A stretch of DNA of 64,000 nucleotides from positions 434,001 through 498,000 of the forward strand of contig CAVRTA010000006.1 in the NCBI GenBank assembly GCA_963724135.1. Reading direction: 5' to 3'. A program made the position numbers and the translations under genes. Of this stretch, positions 16,193-24,150 are shown piece by piece (the first letter of the stretch is position 1; the number at the start of each line of letters is the position of its first letter). Source of the DNA: DATLGB01 sp963724135. Its GTDB lineage: Bacteria > Actinomycetota > Thermoleophilia > Solirubrobacterales > Solirubrobacteraceae. The notes under the pieces were generated by a model that worked only from the letters and a program-made list of their open reading frames with translations, did no database searches and was not told where the DNA came from.

Positions 16193-17416
16193 ATGCGTCA
16201 GCACGCCGAGATCACGGACGAGGTCGAGCGCGCGTTCCAGTCGTTGCCCGAGCGCTACCTCGGCGCGCCGCCCGGCTTCGACGCCTCCTGGCACATCCGC
16301 CTGGGTGACATCGGCCGCTCCTGGGAGGTGCACTGCACCACCCACGGGGCGCGTGTGCGCTCGGGCAGGGCGAGCCGCCGGCCGGGCGTGACGATCGGGA
16401 CAGACGCCCAGACGTGGCTGGAGCTGCGTGAGGGTCGTGTCAACGGGATCGAGGCCTTCAGCCAGCGGCGCCTGTACGTCCGCGGCGACCTCGACCTCGC
16501 GCTCGGGTTCGAGGGCATGTTCCGTCTCGCTGGCGGGCGTCCGCCGCTGCTGCGCATCCACCACGTCCCCGTCGGCCGGCTGCGGATCTCGACGCTGACG
16601 ATGGGCAGCGGCCCCGACGTCATTCTCATCCACGGGCTCGGCGCCACCAAGGCCTCGCTGTTCGAGGCGTCCGCGGCGCTCGCCGCCGAGGGGTACCGCG
16701 TGCACGCCATCGACCTGCCCGGGTTCGGCGGCTCCTCCAAGCACCCGTCGCAGTACGGAGCCGCCCACTTCGCTCGCGTCGTGGTCGGGCTGATGGACGG
16801 GCTCGGGATCGAGCGCGCCCACTTCGTCGGCAACTCGATGGGCGGGCGGGTCGCACTCGAGGTCGGGCTCGCCTACCCCGAGCGCGTCTGCGCCCTGGCC
16901 CTGCTGTGCCCGGCCGTCGCGTTCGTGCGTCGCGAGTTCGCGCTGCTGGTCAGGGTCCTGCGCCCCGAGTTCGGGATGCTGCCGCACTCCTTCGGCCGCA
17001 GGGTCATCGAGAAGCAGTTCTGGAGCATGTTCGCCGACCGCGACCAGGTCGACCCGATCCTCGCCGACGTCGTCGTCGACGAGTTCGAGCGCATCTACCG
17101 CTCGCCGGGCGCCCGGCTGGCGTTCTTGAGCTCGGCGCGCGCGATCTACCTCGAGAAGCCGTTCGGCGCCGGCGGCTTCTACCCGCGCCTGTCCGAACTT
17201 CAGGCGCCGGCGATGTTCGTCTGGGGGACCGGCGACAAGCTGATCCCGTCGGGCTTCAGCCGGCACGTCGAGCAGTGGCTTCCCACGGCCGAGCAGGTCG
17301 TCCTCGAGGGCTGCGGCCATGTGCCGCAGGTCGAGCGCCCCGAGCAGACGAACGGGCTCCTGCGGCGCTTCTTCGCGCACGCCGACGCCATGGGCGAGCT
17401 GCGGGCCGTCGCGTAA
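16193..17416 (+). CDS. SCP2 sterol-carrier domain fused to alpha/beta hydrolase
   Basis: In this 407-residue protein, residues about 5-110 resemble an SCP2 lipid-transfer fold (an IRLGDIGRSWEVH strand, then TIGTDAQTWLELREGRVNGI). Residues about 130-400 are an alpha/beta hydrolase: oxyanion HGLGATKASLFE, nucleophile elbow GNSMGG, acid in VWGTGDKLIP and His in GCGHVPQVERP. The pairing suggests a hydrolase acting on a bound lipid. The gene is followed at 11 bp by an acyltransferase and a coupled SRPBCC gene. ATG 16193 is used; GTG 16187 is in frame two codons upstream. Confidence 0.85.
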   Translation: MRQHAEITDEVERAFQSLPERYLGAPPGFDASWHIRLGDIGRSWEVHCTTHGARVRSGRASRRPGVTIGTDAQTWLELREGRVNGIEAFSQRRLYVRGDLDLALGFEGMFRLAGGRPPLLRIHHVPVGRLRISTLTMGSGPDVILIHGLGATKASLFEASAALAAEGYRVHAIDLPGFGGSSKHPSQYGAAHFARVVVGLMDGLGIERAHFVGNSMGGRVALEVGLAYPERVCALALLCPAVAFVRREFALLVRVLRPEFGMLPHSFGRRVIEKQFWSMFADRDQVDPILADVVVDEFERIYRSPGARLAFLSSARAIYLEKPFGAGGFYPRLSELQAPAMFVWGTGDKLIPSGFSRHVEQWLPTAEQVVLEGCGHVPQVERPEQTNGLLRRFFAHADAMGELRAVA

Positions 17417-17427
17417 GCTCCGACGCC

Positions 17428-18429
17428 ATGGACCGCGAGGCCACGAAGCACACGAACGGCAACGGCCACGGTGGGCGCGACGCCGCGCGACGCGCCACCG
17501 AGCAGGCCGTTGTGGCCCGCGAGGGCGGCCGCGCTCCCGCCTGGCTGACCGGTCTCGGCGCGCTGGCCGGCGACGCCGCCGCCGTCCCCGCCCGCATGGG
17601 CGCGCGCGTCGGCCGTGCCGTCGCCGGCCGCATCCCGCCCGCCGACCTCGACGAGCGCGACCCCGACTACATCCGCGAGTCCCTCCCCCGGCTGTGGCTG
17701 CTCGCCTCGCTGTACTTCCGCGGTGAGGTGCGCGGGCTCGGGAACATCCCCGAGGAGGGGCCCGTGCTGCTCGTCGGCAACCACTCCGGCGGCAACCTGA
17801 CGCCGGACACGAGCATCTTCACGCTCGCCTTCAGCTCCTACTTCGGGGTCGAGCGCGCCTTCTACCAGCTCGCCCACAACCTCGTGCTGTCGATGCCCGG
17901 CCTGTCGTTCCTGCGCAAGTTCGGCACCGTGGCGGCGTCGCCCAAGAACGCGAAGAAGGCGCTCGAGGCCGGCGCGGCGGTGCTCGTCTACCCGGGCGGC
18001 GACTACGAGGTCCACCGGCCCGTGTGGGAGCGCCACCGGGTCGACTTCGGTGGCCGCAAGGGCTTCATCCGGCTTGCGCTCGAGCAGGACGTCCCGATCG
18101 TCCCGGTCGTCTCGATCGGCGGCCAGGAGACCTCGATCTTCCTGTCGCGCGGCGAGACCCTGGCGAAAGCGCTGCGGCTCGACAAGGCCTTCCGGCTGAA
18201 GGTCCTGCCGATCTCCCTCGCGCTGCCCTGGGGGCTCAACGTCGGCGACATGCTCGGGCACTGGCCGCTGCCGGCCAAGATCGTCGTCGAGGCGCTGCCG
18301 CCGGTCCACCTGCGCGAGGAGTTCGGCGACGAGCCCGACCCCGACGAGGTCTACGAGCACATCATGCGCCAGATGCAGGACACCCTGGACGCGCTCGCGT
18401 CCGAGCGCCGCTTCCCGCTGCTCGGATGA
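17428..18429 (+). CDS. Lysophospholipid acyltransferase family protein
   Basis: A 333-residue protein with a low-complexity polar N-terminus (about 1-45) and then an acyltransferase domain. The block GPVLLVGNHSGGNLTPDTSI carries the His of the usual NHx4D motif, with an Asp displaced by several residues; VLVYPGGDYEVHRPV and VPIVPVVSIGGQETSIFLSR are the following acceptor blocks. This variant is typical of actinobacterial diacylglycerol or wax-related acyltransferases of the PlsC superfamily. Its stop overlaps the SRPBCC start (ATGA). Confidence 0.82.
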   Translation: MDREATKHTNGNGHGGRDAARRATEQAVVAREGGRAPAWLTGLGALAGDAAAVPARMGARVGRAVAGRIPPADLDERDPDYIRESLPRLWLLASLYFRGEVRGLGNIPEEGPVLLVGNHSGGNLTPDTSIFTLAFSSYFGVERAFYQLAHNLVLSMPGLSFLRKFGTVAASPKNAKKALEAGAAVLVYPGGDYEVHRPVWERHRVDFGGRKGFIRLALEQDVPIVPVVSIGGQETSIFLSRGETLAKALRLDKAFRLKVLPISLALPWGLNVGDMLGHWPLPAKIVVEALPPVHLREEFGDEPDPDEVYEHIMRQMQDTLDALASERRFPLLG

Positions 18430-18911
18430 GGGTCAAGGCGGACATCGTCGTCAGCGCCCCGCCGGAACTCGTCTGGCAGATGGTCGCCGACCCGTCGCGC
18501 TACCTGCATTTCGTGTCCGGCATCACCCGTTGGGAGGTCGTCGGCGACAAGCGCGACGGCCTCGGCGCGCGCTACCGGATGCTGATGCGCGTCGGCTCGG
18601 CCGAGATCGGCGGGCTGGTGGAGATCGTCGAGTGGTCGACCGACCGCGACATTGCCTGGGTCTCGGTGACCGGCGTCGACCAGCGGGGCCGGTGGCGGCT
18701 GCGCACAACGCCCGAGGGCGACACCCGCATCGAGTTCCGGCTCGCCTACGGCGTCGCCGGCTCCGGGATCTCAGGCTGGGTCGCCGAGCAGCTCGCCGCC
18801 CCCACCGTGCGCGGCCACCTGCGCCGGTCGCTGCAGCAGCTCAAGCGCCAGGTCGAGCACGAGCAGCTGCGCCGGTCCGCAGCGGCGCGGCGCTCCAGCC
18901 GCGCCGCCTAG
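18426..18911 (+). CDS. SRPBCC (START-like) family protein
   Basis: A 161-residue ligand-binding fold: MRVKADIVVSAPPELVWQMV and DPSRYLHFVSGITRWEVVGD are the typical first strand and helix, TTPEGDTRIEFRLAYGVAG a central strand, and the end is the long C-terminal helix LRRSLQQLKRQVEHEQ plus a basic tail. These proteins bind hydrophobic ligands. Its start lies inside the acyltransferase stop codon, so all three genes from 16193 form one unit, presumably concerned with a lipid. Confidence 0.85.
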   Translation: MRVKADIVVSAPPELVWQMVADPSRYLHFVSGITRWEVVGDKRDGLGARYRMLMRVGSAEIGGLVEIVEWSTDRDIAWVSVTGVDQRGRWRLRTTPEGDTRIEFRLAYGVAGSGISGWVAEQLAAPTVRGHLRRSLQQLKRQVEHEQLRRSAAARRSSRAA

Positions 18912-18990
18912 CTGTCGCCTCGTTGCGCTGCGACTGGCTCGGCCAACTGCAGCGATAAGGGCGGGGGTTCGGCCGGCAGTTGCGACTAAT

Positions 18991-19005
18991 ACATCCAGAG
19001 GATGT
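18991..19005 (-). terminator. Small hairpin directly after the ispF stop codon
   Basis: ACATCC and GGATGT pair around a three-base loop, touching the ispF stop codon. The following minus-strand bases are only partly T/A-rich (ATTAG), so termination is plausible but weak. Confidence 0.35.
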
Positions 19006-19485
19006 CTAATTCGCAGATGCCCTCTCGATGGTGGCGACTGCGAGTGCCGCGGCGCCCTCGGCCCGGCCGACGAAGCCGAGTCCCTCTCCCGTCGTCGCCT
19101 TGATCGACACGCGTCCGGCGCCGAGGATGGCCTCGAGTGACGCGACGATGGCGTCGCGATGCGGTGCGAGCTTGGGGCGCTCGAGCATGAGCGTGGCGTC
19201 GACGTTGACGACCCCCCACCCCTCGGTGCCCAGGAGGTCCACCACGGTCTGAAGCAGCCGCAGCGACTCCGCATCCTGATACCGCTCGTCGGTGTTCGGA
19301 AAGTGCGTGCCGATGTCGCCGAGCCCCGCTGCTCCGAGCAGCGCGTCGATGATCGCGTGGGTCAGGACGTCGGCGTCGGAGTGGCCGAACAGGCCCTCGC
19401 CGTGCGGGATCTCGACACCGCCGAGCACGAGACGGCGCCCGGGCTCGAGGCGGTGGCTGTCGACTCCGATCCCGGTGCGGATCAT
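19006..19485 (-). CDS. ispF: 2-C-methyl-D-erythritol 2,4-cyclodiphosphate synthase
   Basis: The 159-residue protein begins MIRTGIGVDSHRLEPG, with the zinc ligands Asp and His of GxGxDxH, and contains FGHSDADVLTHAIIDALLGA, GDIGTHFPNTD, NVDATLMLERPKLAPH and IKATTGEGLGFVGRAEG. It is a complete MEP-pathway enzyme forming the cyclic diphosphate. The start ATG 19485 overlaps the stop of the PHP phosphatase gene by 4 bp. It is last in the radA-disA-carD-ispD-PHP-ispF unit. Confidence 0.96.
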   Translation of the reverse strand: MIRTGIGVDSHRLEPGRRLVLGGVEIPHGEGLFGHSDADVLTHAIIDALLGAAGLGDIGTHFPNTDERYQDAESLRLLQTVVDLLGTEGWGVVNVDATLMLERPKLAPHRDAIVASLEAILGAGRVSIKATTGEGLGFVGRAEGAAALAVATIERASAN

Positions 19486-20312
19486 CCGATCGCCTCCATG
19501 CGCCGGTCGCGGCCCTCGAACACGCACAGCTCGGTCACGCCGACCTCCGAGAGCAGCTCCAGCGCCCGGTCGTAGCCGTAGCCGACGTCCTCGGGGACAT
19601 GGGCGTCGCTGGAGAGCGAGATCGGGCACCCGGCCTCGACGATCATCTCGAGGTACGCGCGCGCGGGGTAGATCTCACCCACGGGCTTGCGCAGGCCCGC
19701 GGTGGAGACCTCGACGGCGACACCGGAGTCAGCGAACGCCTCGACCGCGGGCTCGTAGTAGCGGCGCGGGTCGTCCTCCGGGCACGGGTGCTTGCCGCCC
19801 CACACCTTGACCAGGTCAGGGTGGGCGATGATGTCGTACATCCCGCAGCGCGCCGACTCGGCGATCGTGTCGAAGTAGCGCCTCCAGACCTTGTCGGGCG
19901 ACTCGCCGCGGCCCCAGATGTCGAAAGCGCCGGTCATGTCGACGGCCCGGCCACGCAGGAAGTGCACCGAGCCGATGACGTAGTCCCACGGCTTGCCGTC
20001 CAGCAGGTTCGCCATCCGGTCCTCCCGGCCAGGGACGAAGTCCGCCTCGATGCCGAGCCGCAGGTCGGTCTCCTCGCGCACGAACTCGACGTACTCGTCG
20101 ATGTCATCCGCAGCGCTCTGGCACCAGAAGGGGTGGTCCCAGACGTCGAGCGCCGCGTGGAAGCGGTGGACATGCTCGGAGACGCCGAGCTCGCCGATCC
20201 CGGCTCCCTCCGCCGCCTCCCGGTAGCGGCCCGCGTTGTCGGTCGTGAAGTACTTCTCCGCCGTCGTCCCGTCGTCATCCGGACGCAGATGGACGTGGTA
20301 GTCCGTCAGCAC
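19482..20312 (-). CDS. PHP-domain phosphatase, histidinol-phosphatase (HisK/HisJ) like
   Basis: A 276-residue protein with metal-binding PHP motifs TDYHVHLRPD, GVSEHVHRF, DYVIGSVHFL, DIIAHPDLVKVWG and ISLSSDAHVPEDVG, which supply the His/Asp/Glu ligands of the trinuclear site. HisK-type relatives hydrolyse histidinol phosphate, but no his genes are nearby. GTG 20312 starts the protein 2 residues before the motif and overlaps the ispD end by 7 bp; its own stop overlaps ispF. This placement inside the isoprenoid pair is unusual and may reflect co-expression rather than shared function. Confidence 0.85.
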   Translation of the reverse strand: MLTDYHVHLRPDDDGTTAEKYFTTDNAGRYREAAEGAGIGELGVSEHVHRFHAALDVWDHPFWCQSAADDIDEYVEFVREETDLRLGIEADFVPGREDRMANLLDGKPWDYVIGSVHFLRGRAVDMTGAFDIWGRGESPDKVWRRYFDTIAESARCGMYDIIAHPDLVKVWGGKHPCPEDDPRRYYEPAVEAFADSGVAVEVSTAGLRKPVGEIYPARAYLEMIVEAGCPISLSSDAHVPEDVGYGYDRALELLSEVGVTELCVFEGRDRRMEAIG

Positions 20313-20911
20313 GATTTCGACAGTAGCCAGTCCGCGACGGCGAGATCGTGCGGCGTCGTGATCTTGAAGTTCGACGCCGGCCCCTCCACCACCACGACCG
20401 TTCCCCCGATCCGCTCCACCAGCCAAGCGTCATCGGTCGCCTCGGCCAGGACCGAGTCAGGGACGTCGAGCGCGCGCTCGAGGACCTCGCGGCGAAAGGC
20501 CTGAGGCGTCTGGATCGCCCACAGGCGCGAGCGGTCCAGGGTTCGCGTCACGACCCGGTCCGGACCGGCCTCCTTGATCGTGTCGGCGACCGGCGCCGCG
20601 GCGACCGCCGCGTCCGCCTTCCTCAATGCCTCCACGACTGCGGTGAAGAGCGGCGCGGGCGCCAGCGGACGCGCCGCGTCGTGCACGACGACGGCATCGC
20701 ACTCCGGCAGCGCGGCGAGGCCGGCGCGCACCGAAGCCGATCGCGTGGCCCCGCCCTCGATGCCGTCGTGCCCGCGCGGCACGACCCGAACGAACTCCAG
20801 GCCGGCGGCGCGCAGCGAGTCCTCCGACCATTCCACCATCGGCCGCCCGGCGACCTCGGCGAACGCCTTGGGCACGCCGGACCCAAGGCGCTCGCCGGCG
20901 CCGGCTGCCAC
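20306..20911 (-). CDS. ispD: 2-C-methyl-D-erythritol 4-phosphate cytidylyltransferase
   Basis: Nucleotidyltransferase motifs are AAGAGERLGSGVPKAFAEVA (CTP-binding loop and Lys), VVHDAARPLAPA (metal Asp), IQTPQAFRRE and TDDAWLVERIGG. The 201-residue length is slightly short. The usual family start is about five residues earlier (the frame reads AAILV before AAG), yet no ATG or GTG exists there. GTG 20911 is the first standard start, so a non-standard CTG 20914 or ATC 20917 is possible. It transfers CMP to MEP in the isoprenoid pathway. Confidence 0.92.
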   Translation of the reverse strand: MAAGAGERLGSGVPKAFAEVAGRPMVEWSEDSLRAAGLEFVRVVPRGHDGIEGGATRSASVRAGLAALPECDAVVVHDAARPLAPAPLFTAVVEALRKADAAVAAAPVADTIKEAGPDRVVTRTLDRSRLWAIQTPQAFRREVLERALDVPDSVLAEATDDAWLVERIGGTVVVVEGPASNFKITTPHDLAVADWLLSKSC

Positions 20912-20927
20912 CAGGATCGCTGCGGTG

Positions 20928-21497
20928 CTAGGCGGCGACGCCGTCGCGGTGCAGCAGCTCGTCGAGATGGGCCTCGGTCCGCTCCTCGTCCATCTCGAGC
21001 GCGTAGCGCATCTCGGACGCGAGGATCTTCTTGGCCCGCGTGTACATCTGCTTCTCGCCCGTCGAGAGCCCCTTCTCCTGCTCGCGGACGGCGAGGTTGC
21101 GCACGACCTCGGCCAGCTCGTAAATGTCGCCGGTCTTGATCTTGTCGCGGTTGTGCTTGAACCGCCGGTTCCAGTTCTTCGGCATCTCCGAGCACTCGGC
21201 GGTCAGCACGGCGAGGACCTTCTTGACGGTGTCCTCGTCGATCACGCGACGAAGACCAGCCTTGCCGGCGTTGCACGACGGGACCATCACGGTCATGTCG
21301 TTGTGCAGGATCTTGATCGTCAGGTACTCGCGGGTCTCACCGAGGATCGACTTCTCCTCCTTCTTGACCACCTGGCCCGCGCCGTGATGCGGGTAGACAA
21401 CGTGGTCACCGATCTCGTACTCGATCAGCTCGGTCTCGCGAGTGACGATCTCGATGTCGTCGAACCTGTCCTCGGTGTCGGTCTCAGCAGCAGGCAG
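20928..21497 (-). CDS. carD: CarD family transcriptional regulator, probably with a CTG start
   Basis: The conserved RNA-polymerase-interacting domain starts YEIGDHVVYPHHGAGQVVKK and needs translation from upstream of the first in-frame GTG, which falls inside it. A Shine-Dalgarno sequence AAGGAGGA precedes a CTG at 21497 by 5 bases, giving 189 residues; no ATG, GTG or TTG is available between. The C-terminal helical DNA-binding part contains MPKNWNRRFKHNRDKIKTGD and MYTRAKKILASEMRYALEMD. CarD stabilises open complexes, notably at rRNA promoters, and is essential in mycobacteria. Its position between disA and ispD is typical of actinobacteria. Confidence 0.88.
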   Translation of the reverse strand: MPAAETDTEDRFDDIEIVTRETELIEYEIGDHVVYPHHGAGQVVKKEEKSILGETREYLTIKILHNDMTVMVPSCNAGKAGLRRVIDEDTVKKVLAVLTAECSEMPKNWNRRFKHNRDKIKTGDIYELAEVVRNLAVREQEKGLSTGEKQMYTRAKKILASEMRYALEMDEERTEAHLDELLHRDGVAA

Positions 21498-21536
21498 GGT
21501 GTCCTCCTTTTCAGGGTCTGGATGCCAGACCGGTGT

Positions 21537-22661
21537 TCAAGTCTGCAGGTAGCGGTCGACGAGGTTGATCTCCTGCAACCGGCGCAGGCCCTCGCGGATG
21601 TCCTTGGCCCGGATCTCGCCGACGCCCTCGACCTCCTCCAGCTCGGAGTCGGCCGCGGCGAGCAGCTCGTCGAGGCCTCCGAACTCGGTCACGATGTTCT
21701 GCACCACCAGGCGCGGCAGGCGCGGGATGCGCCCGAGGATCCGGAAGCCGCGGGGCGACACGGGATAGTCGAGCGTGTTGACCTTGCGGTCGTAGCCGAG
21801 CAGCTCGGCCAGCCGCCCGAAGTCGAGCAGGTCCTGGTGCGGCAGGCGCGTGATGTTGTCCAGGATGTCGGCGAACAGATCCTCGTCGGGATCGGCCAGG
21901 TAGTCGTGCAGCAGCGCGGCCTTGTCGCCGGCGACGCCGACCATCGTCTCCTCGAGCTGCATCTCGATCAGCCGGCCCTCTGTACCCAGCTCGACGATGT
22001 AGCGCTCGATCTCGACCGCCATCCGCGTCACCAGCTCGGAGCGCTGGAGGACGGTCAGGACGTCGTGCAGCGTGGCGCCGCCCTCGAACTCGAGCGCCGT
22101 CAGGCGGGTGGAGACCTGGTCCAGGCGGCTGCGGTACTTGTCGAGCGTCGCCAGCGCCTGGTTGGCCTTGGCGAGGACGACCGGGATCTCCTCGAGGATG
22201 TACTTGTTGCCGTCGACGTAGAGCGAAACGACCTCACGGCGCTGGGAGACGGCGATCACCAGCGCGTCGGACTGCTTGGAGACGCGCTCCGCCGTGCGAT
22301 GGCGGGTGCCGGTCTCCGACGAGAGGATCGTCGGGTCGGGCATCAGCTGGGTGTTGGCCCAGGAGATCTTGGTCGCCTGGGCGTTGACGACGATGGCGCC
22401 GTCCATCTTGGCCAGCTGGTAGAGCAGCTGGGGCGCATAGTCCATGTCGAGCTTGATGCCGCCCGACAGCAGGAACGCGAGCTCGTCAGGGTCGCCGATG
22501 ACGATCAGGCCGCCCGTCCGGGCATGGACGATGTTGTCGATGCCCTCGCGCAGGAGCGAGCCGGGCGCCACCATCTCCAGAGCCTTTACGAGCCGGGGTT
22601 CCTGCCGTGCGTCGAGCTCAGAGAGCTCTTCCCCGGATCTCGACGTCATAGGCCCTGCCAT
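21537..22661 (-). CDS. disA: DNA integrity scanning diadenylate cyclase
   Basis: The 374-residue protein has the DAC domain (about 15-150) with active-site blocks KMDGAIVVNAQ and SSETGTRHRTAERVSKQSDA, a helical linker, and a C-terminal helix-hairpin-helix (about 310-374, VTEFGGLDELLAAADSELEE, VEGVGEIRAKDIREGL) that binds branched DNA. DisA makes cyclic di-AMP from two ATP and slows when meeting recombination intermediates. It lies 84 bp downstream of radA and 39 bp upstream of carD. The start may be MAGP (22661) or MTSRS 12 bases later. Confidence 0.96.
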   Translation of the reverse strand: MAGPMTSRSGEELSELDARQEPRLVKALEMVAPGSLLREGIDNIVHARTGGLIVIGDPDELAFLLSGGIKLDMDYAPQLLYQLAKMDGAIVVNAQATKISWANTQLMPDPTILSSETGTRHRTAERVSKQSDALVIAVSQRREVVSLYVDGNKYILEEIPVVLAKANQALATLDKYRSRLDQVSTRLTALEFEGGATLHDVLTVLQRSELVTRMAVEIERYIVELGTEGRLIEMQLEETMVGVAGDKAALLHDYLADPDEDLFADILDNITRLPHQDLLDFGRLAELLGYDRKVNTLDYPVSPRGFRILGRIPRLPRLVVQNIVTEFGGLDELLAAADSELEEVEGVGEIRAKDIREGLRRLQEINLVDRYLQT

Positions 22662-22745
22662 TCTACCAGCTTCTTCAAGCGCCCTTTAGGCACTTTTCCC
22701 TGCTCCAGAGCCAAATTTGAGGCTTGACGCCTGCTCGGAGGTTTG

Positions 22746-24065
22746 CTACGCGGCCTGTGCCGCGGGTGCCGCGGCGACCGCCGTGAGCGCCTCCCGGAGG
22801 GTCTTGGCGGTGACGATCTCGAGCCCGAACTTCGCAGCCTCGGCAGCGCGCCGGTCGGCGTGGGCGACGTCGCGCACCTCCCCGGTCAGCCCGAGCTCGC
22901 CGTAGCACGCCAGCGGGCGTCCGCCGCTGGCCAGTGGCGCTCCCCGCACCGCCGACGCGACGGCCAGCGCCACGGCCAGGTCCGCCCCGGGCTCGTCGAG
23001 CCGAACGCCGCCGGCGACGTTGACGAAGACGTCTGCCGTGCCGGTCCCGACCCCGCCGTGGCGGGCCAGGACGGCGAGCACCAGAGCGAGCCGGTTGCGA
23101 TCGATCCCGTTGCACACCCGCCGCGGCGGCACCAGCTCGGAGGGAGAGACGAGCGCCTGGACCTCGACGAGCAGCGGGCGCGACCCCTCCATCGCGGCGC
23201 ACACCACCGAACCGGGGGCGAGCGTCGCCTCGTTGACGAAACGCGAGGACGCATCCTGCACCTCCACGAGCCCGCTGTCGCGCATCTCGAACACGCCCAG
23301 CTCGTTGGTCGAGCCGAACCGGTTCTTGAGCGCCCGCAGCGTGCGGTAGAAGCGCTCGCGCTCGCCCTCGAACTGCAGAACGCAGTCGACGAGGTGCTCG
23401 AGCACGCGCGGCCCGGCCAGCGCGCCCTCCTTGGTGACGTGTCCCACGAGCACCACCGCGATCCCCTGGCGCTTGGCCAGCCGCGTCACGCGGTCGGCGA
23501 CCTCGCGCACCTGCCCGACCGAGCCGGCCGCGCCCGTCAGCTCGGCGGCGACGAGCGTCTGGACCGAGTCGATCACGCACACGTTCGGCTTCTCCGCCTC
23601 CAGGGTCGCCAGCACGGTCGCCAGGTCGGTCTCGGCCAGCGCCGGGACGTCCAGAGCGCCCGCGGGCAGCCGCTCCGCGCGCAGCTTGACCTGCGCCGCG
23701 GACTCCTCGCCGGTGACGTAGAGCACCCTCCGGCCGGCGGTCGCCAGGTTGCCGAGCGCCATCGCGGTCAGCGTCGACTTGCCGATGCCCGGCGAGCCTC
23801 CGAGCAGGACCACGCTGCCAGGGACGATCCCGCCGCCGAGCACGCGGTCGAGCTCGCCGATCCCGGTCGACAGACGGGCCACCTGCTCGGCGCGCACCTC
23901 GCGCAGCGGGACAGCGCGTGCCGGCGCGGCAGTGGCCGCGCGCGCGCTCTTGGCGGGCGCGACCTCCTCGACGAGCGTGTTCCAGTCCGAGCAGCCGGGG
24001 CACTGCCCGTGCCACTTGGCCGCGCTCGCGCCGCACGCCGAGCAGGTGAAGACAGAGCGCGCCAT
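22746..24065 (-). CDS. radA: DNA repair protein RadA (RecA-like branch-migration ATPase)
   Basis: A 439-residue protein starting at ATG 24065 with a zinc ribbon (FTCSACGASAAKWHGQCPGC). The RecA-type core contains Walker A GGSPGIGKST, the Walker B region in VCVIDSVQTL and the RadA-specific KNRFGSTNELG motif. A Lon-protease-like C-terminal domain has catalytically dead serine-protease features (VFVNVAGGVRLDEPGADLAV). It assists recombination intermediates and is a known DisA partner in Bacillus, which fits the adjacency. ATG 24065 puts the zinc ribbon at the N-terminus, as in the family. Confidence 0.95.
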   Translation of the reverse strand: MARSVFTCSACGASAAKWHGQCPGCSDWNTLVEEVAPAKSARAATAAPARAVPLREVRAEQVARLSTGIGELDRVLGGGIVPGSVVLLGGSPGIGKSTLTAMALGNLATAGRRVLYVTGEESAAQVKLRAERLPAGALDVPALAETDLATVLATLEAEKPNVCVIDSVQTLVAAELTGAAGSVGQVREVADRVTRLAKRQGIAVVLVGHVTKEGALAGPRVLEHLVDCVLQFEGERERFYRTLRALKNRFGSTNELGVFEMRDSGLVEVQDASSRFVNEATLAPGSVVCAAMEGSRPLLVEVQALVSPSELVPPRRVCNGIDRNRLALVLAVLARHGGVGTGTADVFVNVAGGVRLDEPGADLAVALAVASAVRGAPLASGGRPLACYGELGLTGEVRDVAHADRRAAEAAKFGLEIVTAKTLREALTAVAAAPAAQAA

Positions 24066-24101
24066 GTGCTCAAACCTAGGTCCCGGGCCGGACATTGCGC
24101 G

Positions 24102-24147
24102 CGAACGTCCCGCATGCCCTGCCAGAGCAGGGAGTCCGGGACGTTCG
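24102..24147 (-). terminator. Long GC-rich hairpin after the multicopper oxidase gene
   Basis: CGAACGTCCCG and CGGGACGTTCG pair perfectly, with an inner CCCTGC/GCAGGG stem around CAGA. It ends 3 bp beyond the oxidase stop codon and lies upstream of radA. It has no T-tract, as is common for actinobacterial terminators. Its outer arms resemble the hairpin at 50657. Confidence 0.45.
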
Positions 24148-24150
24148 GGG

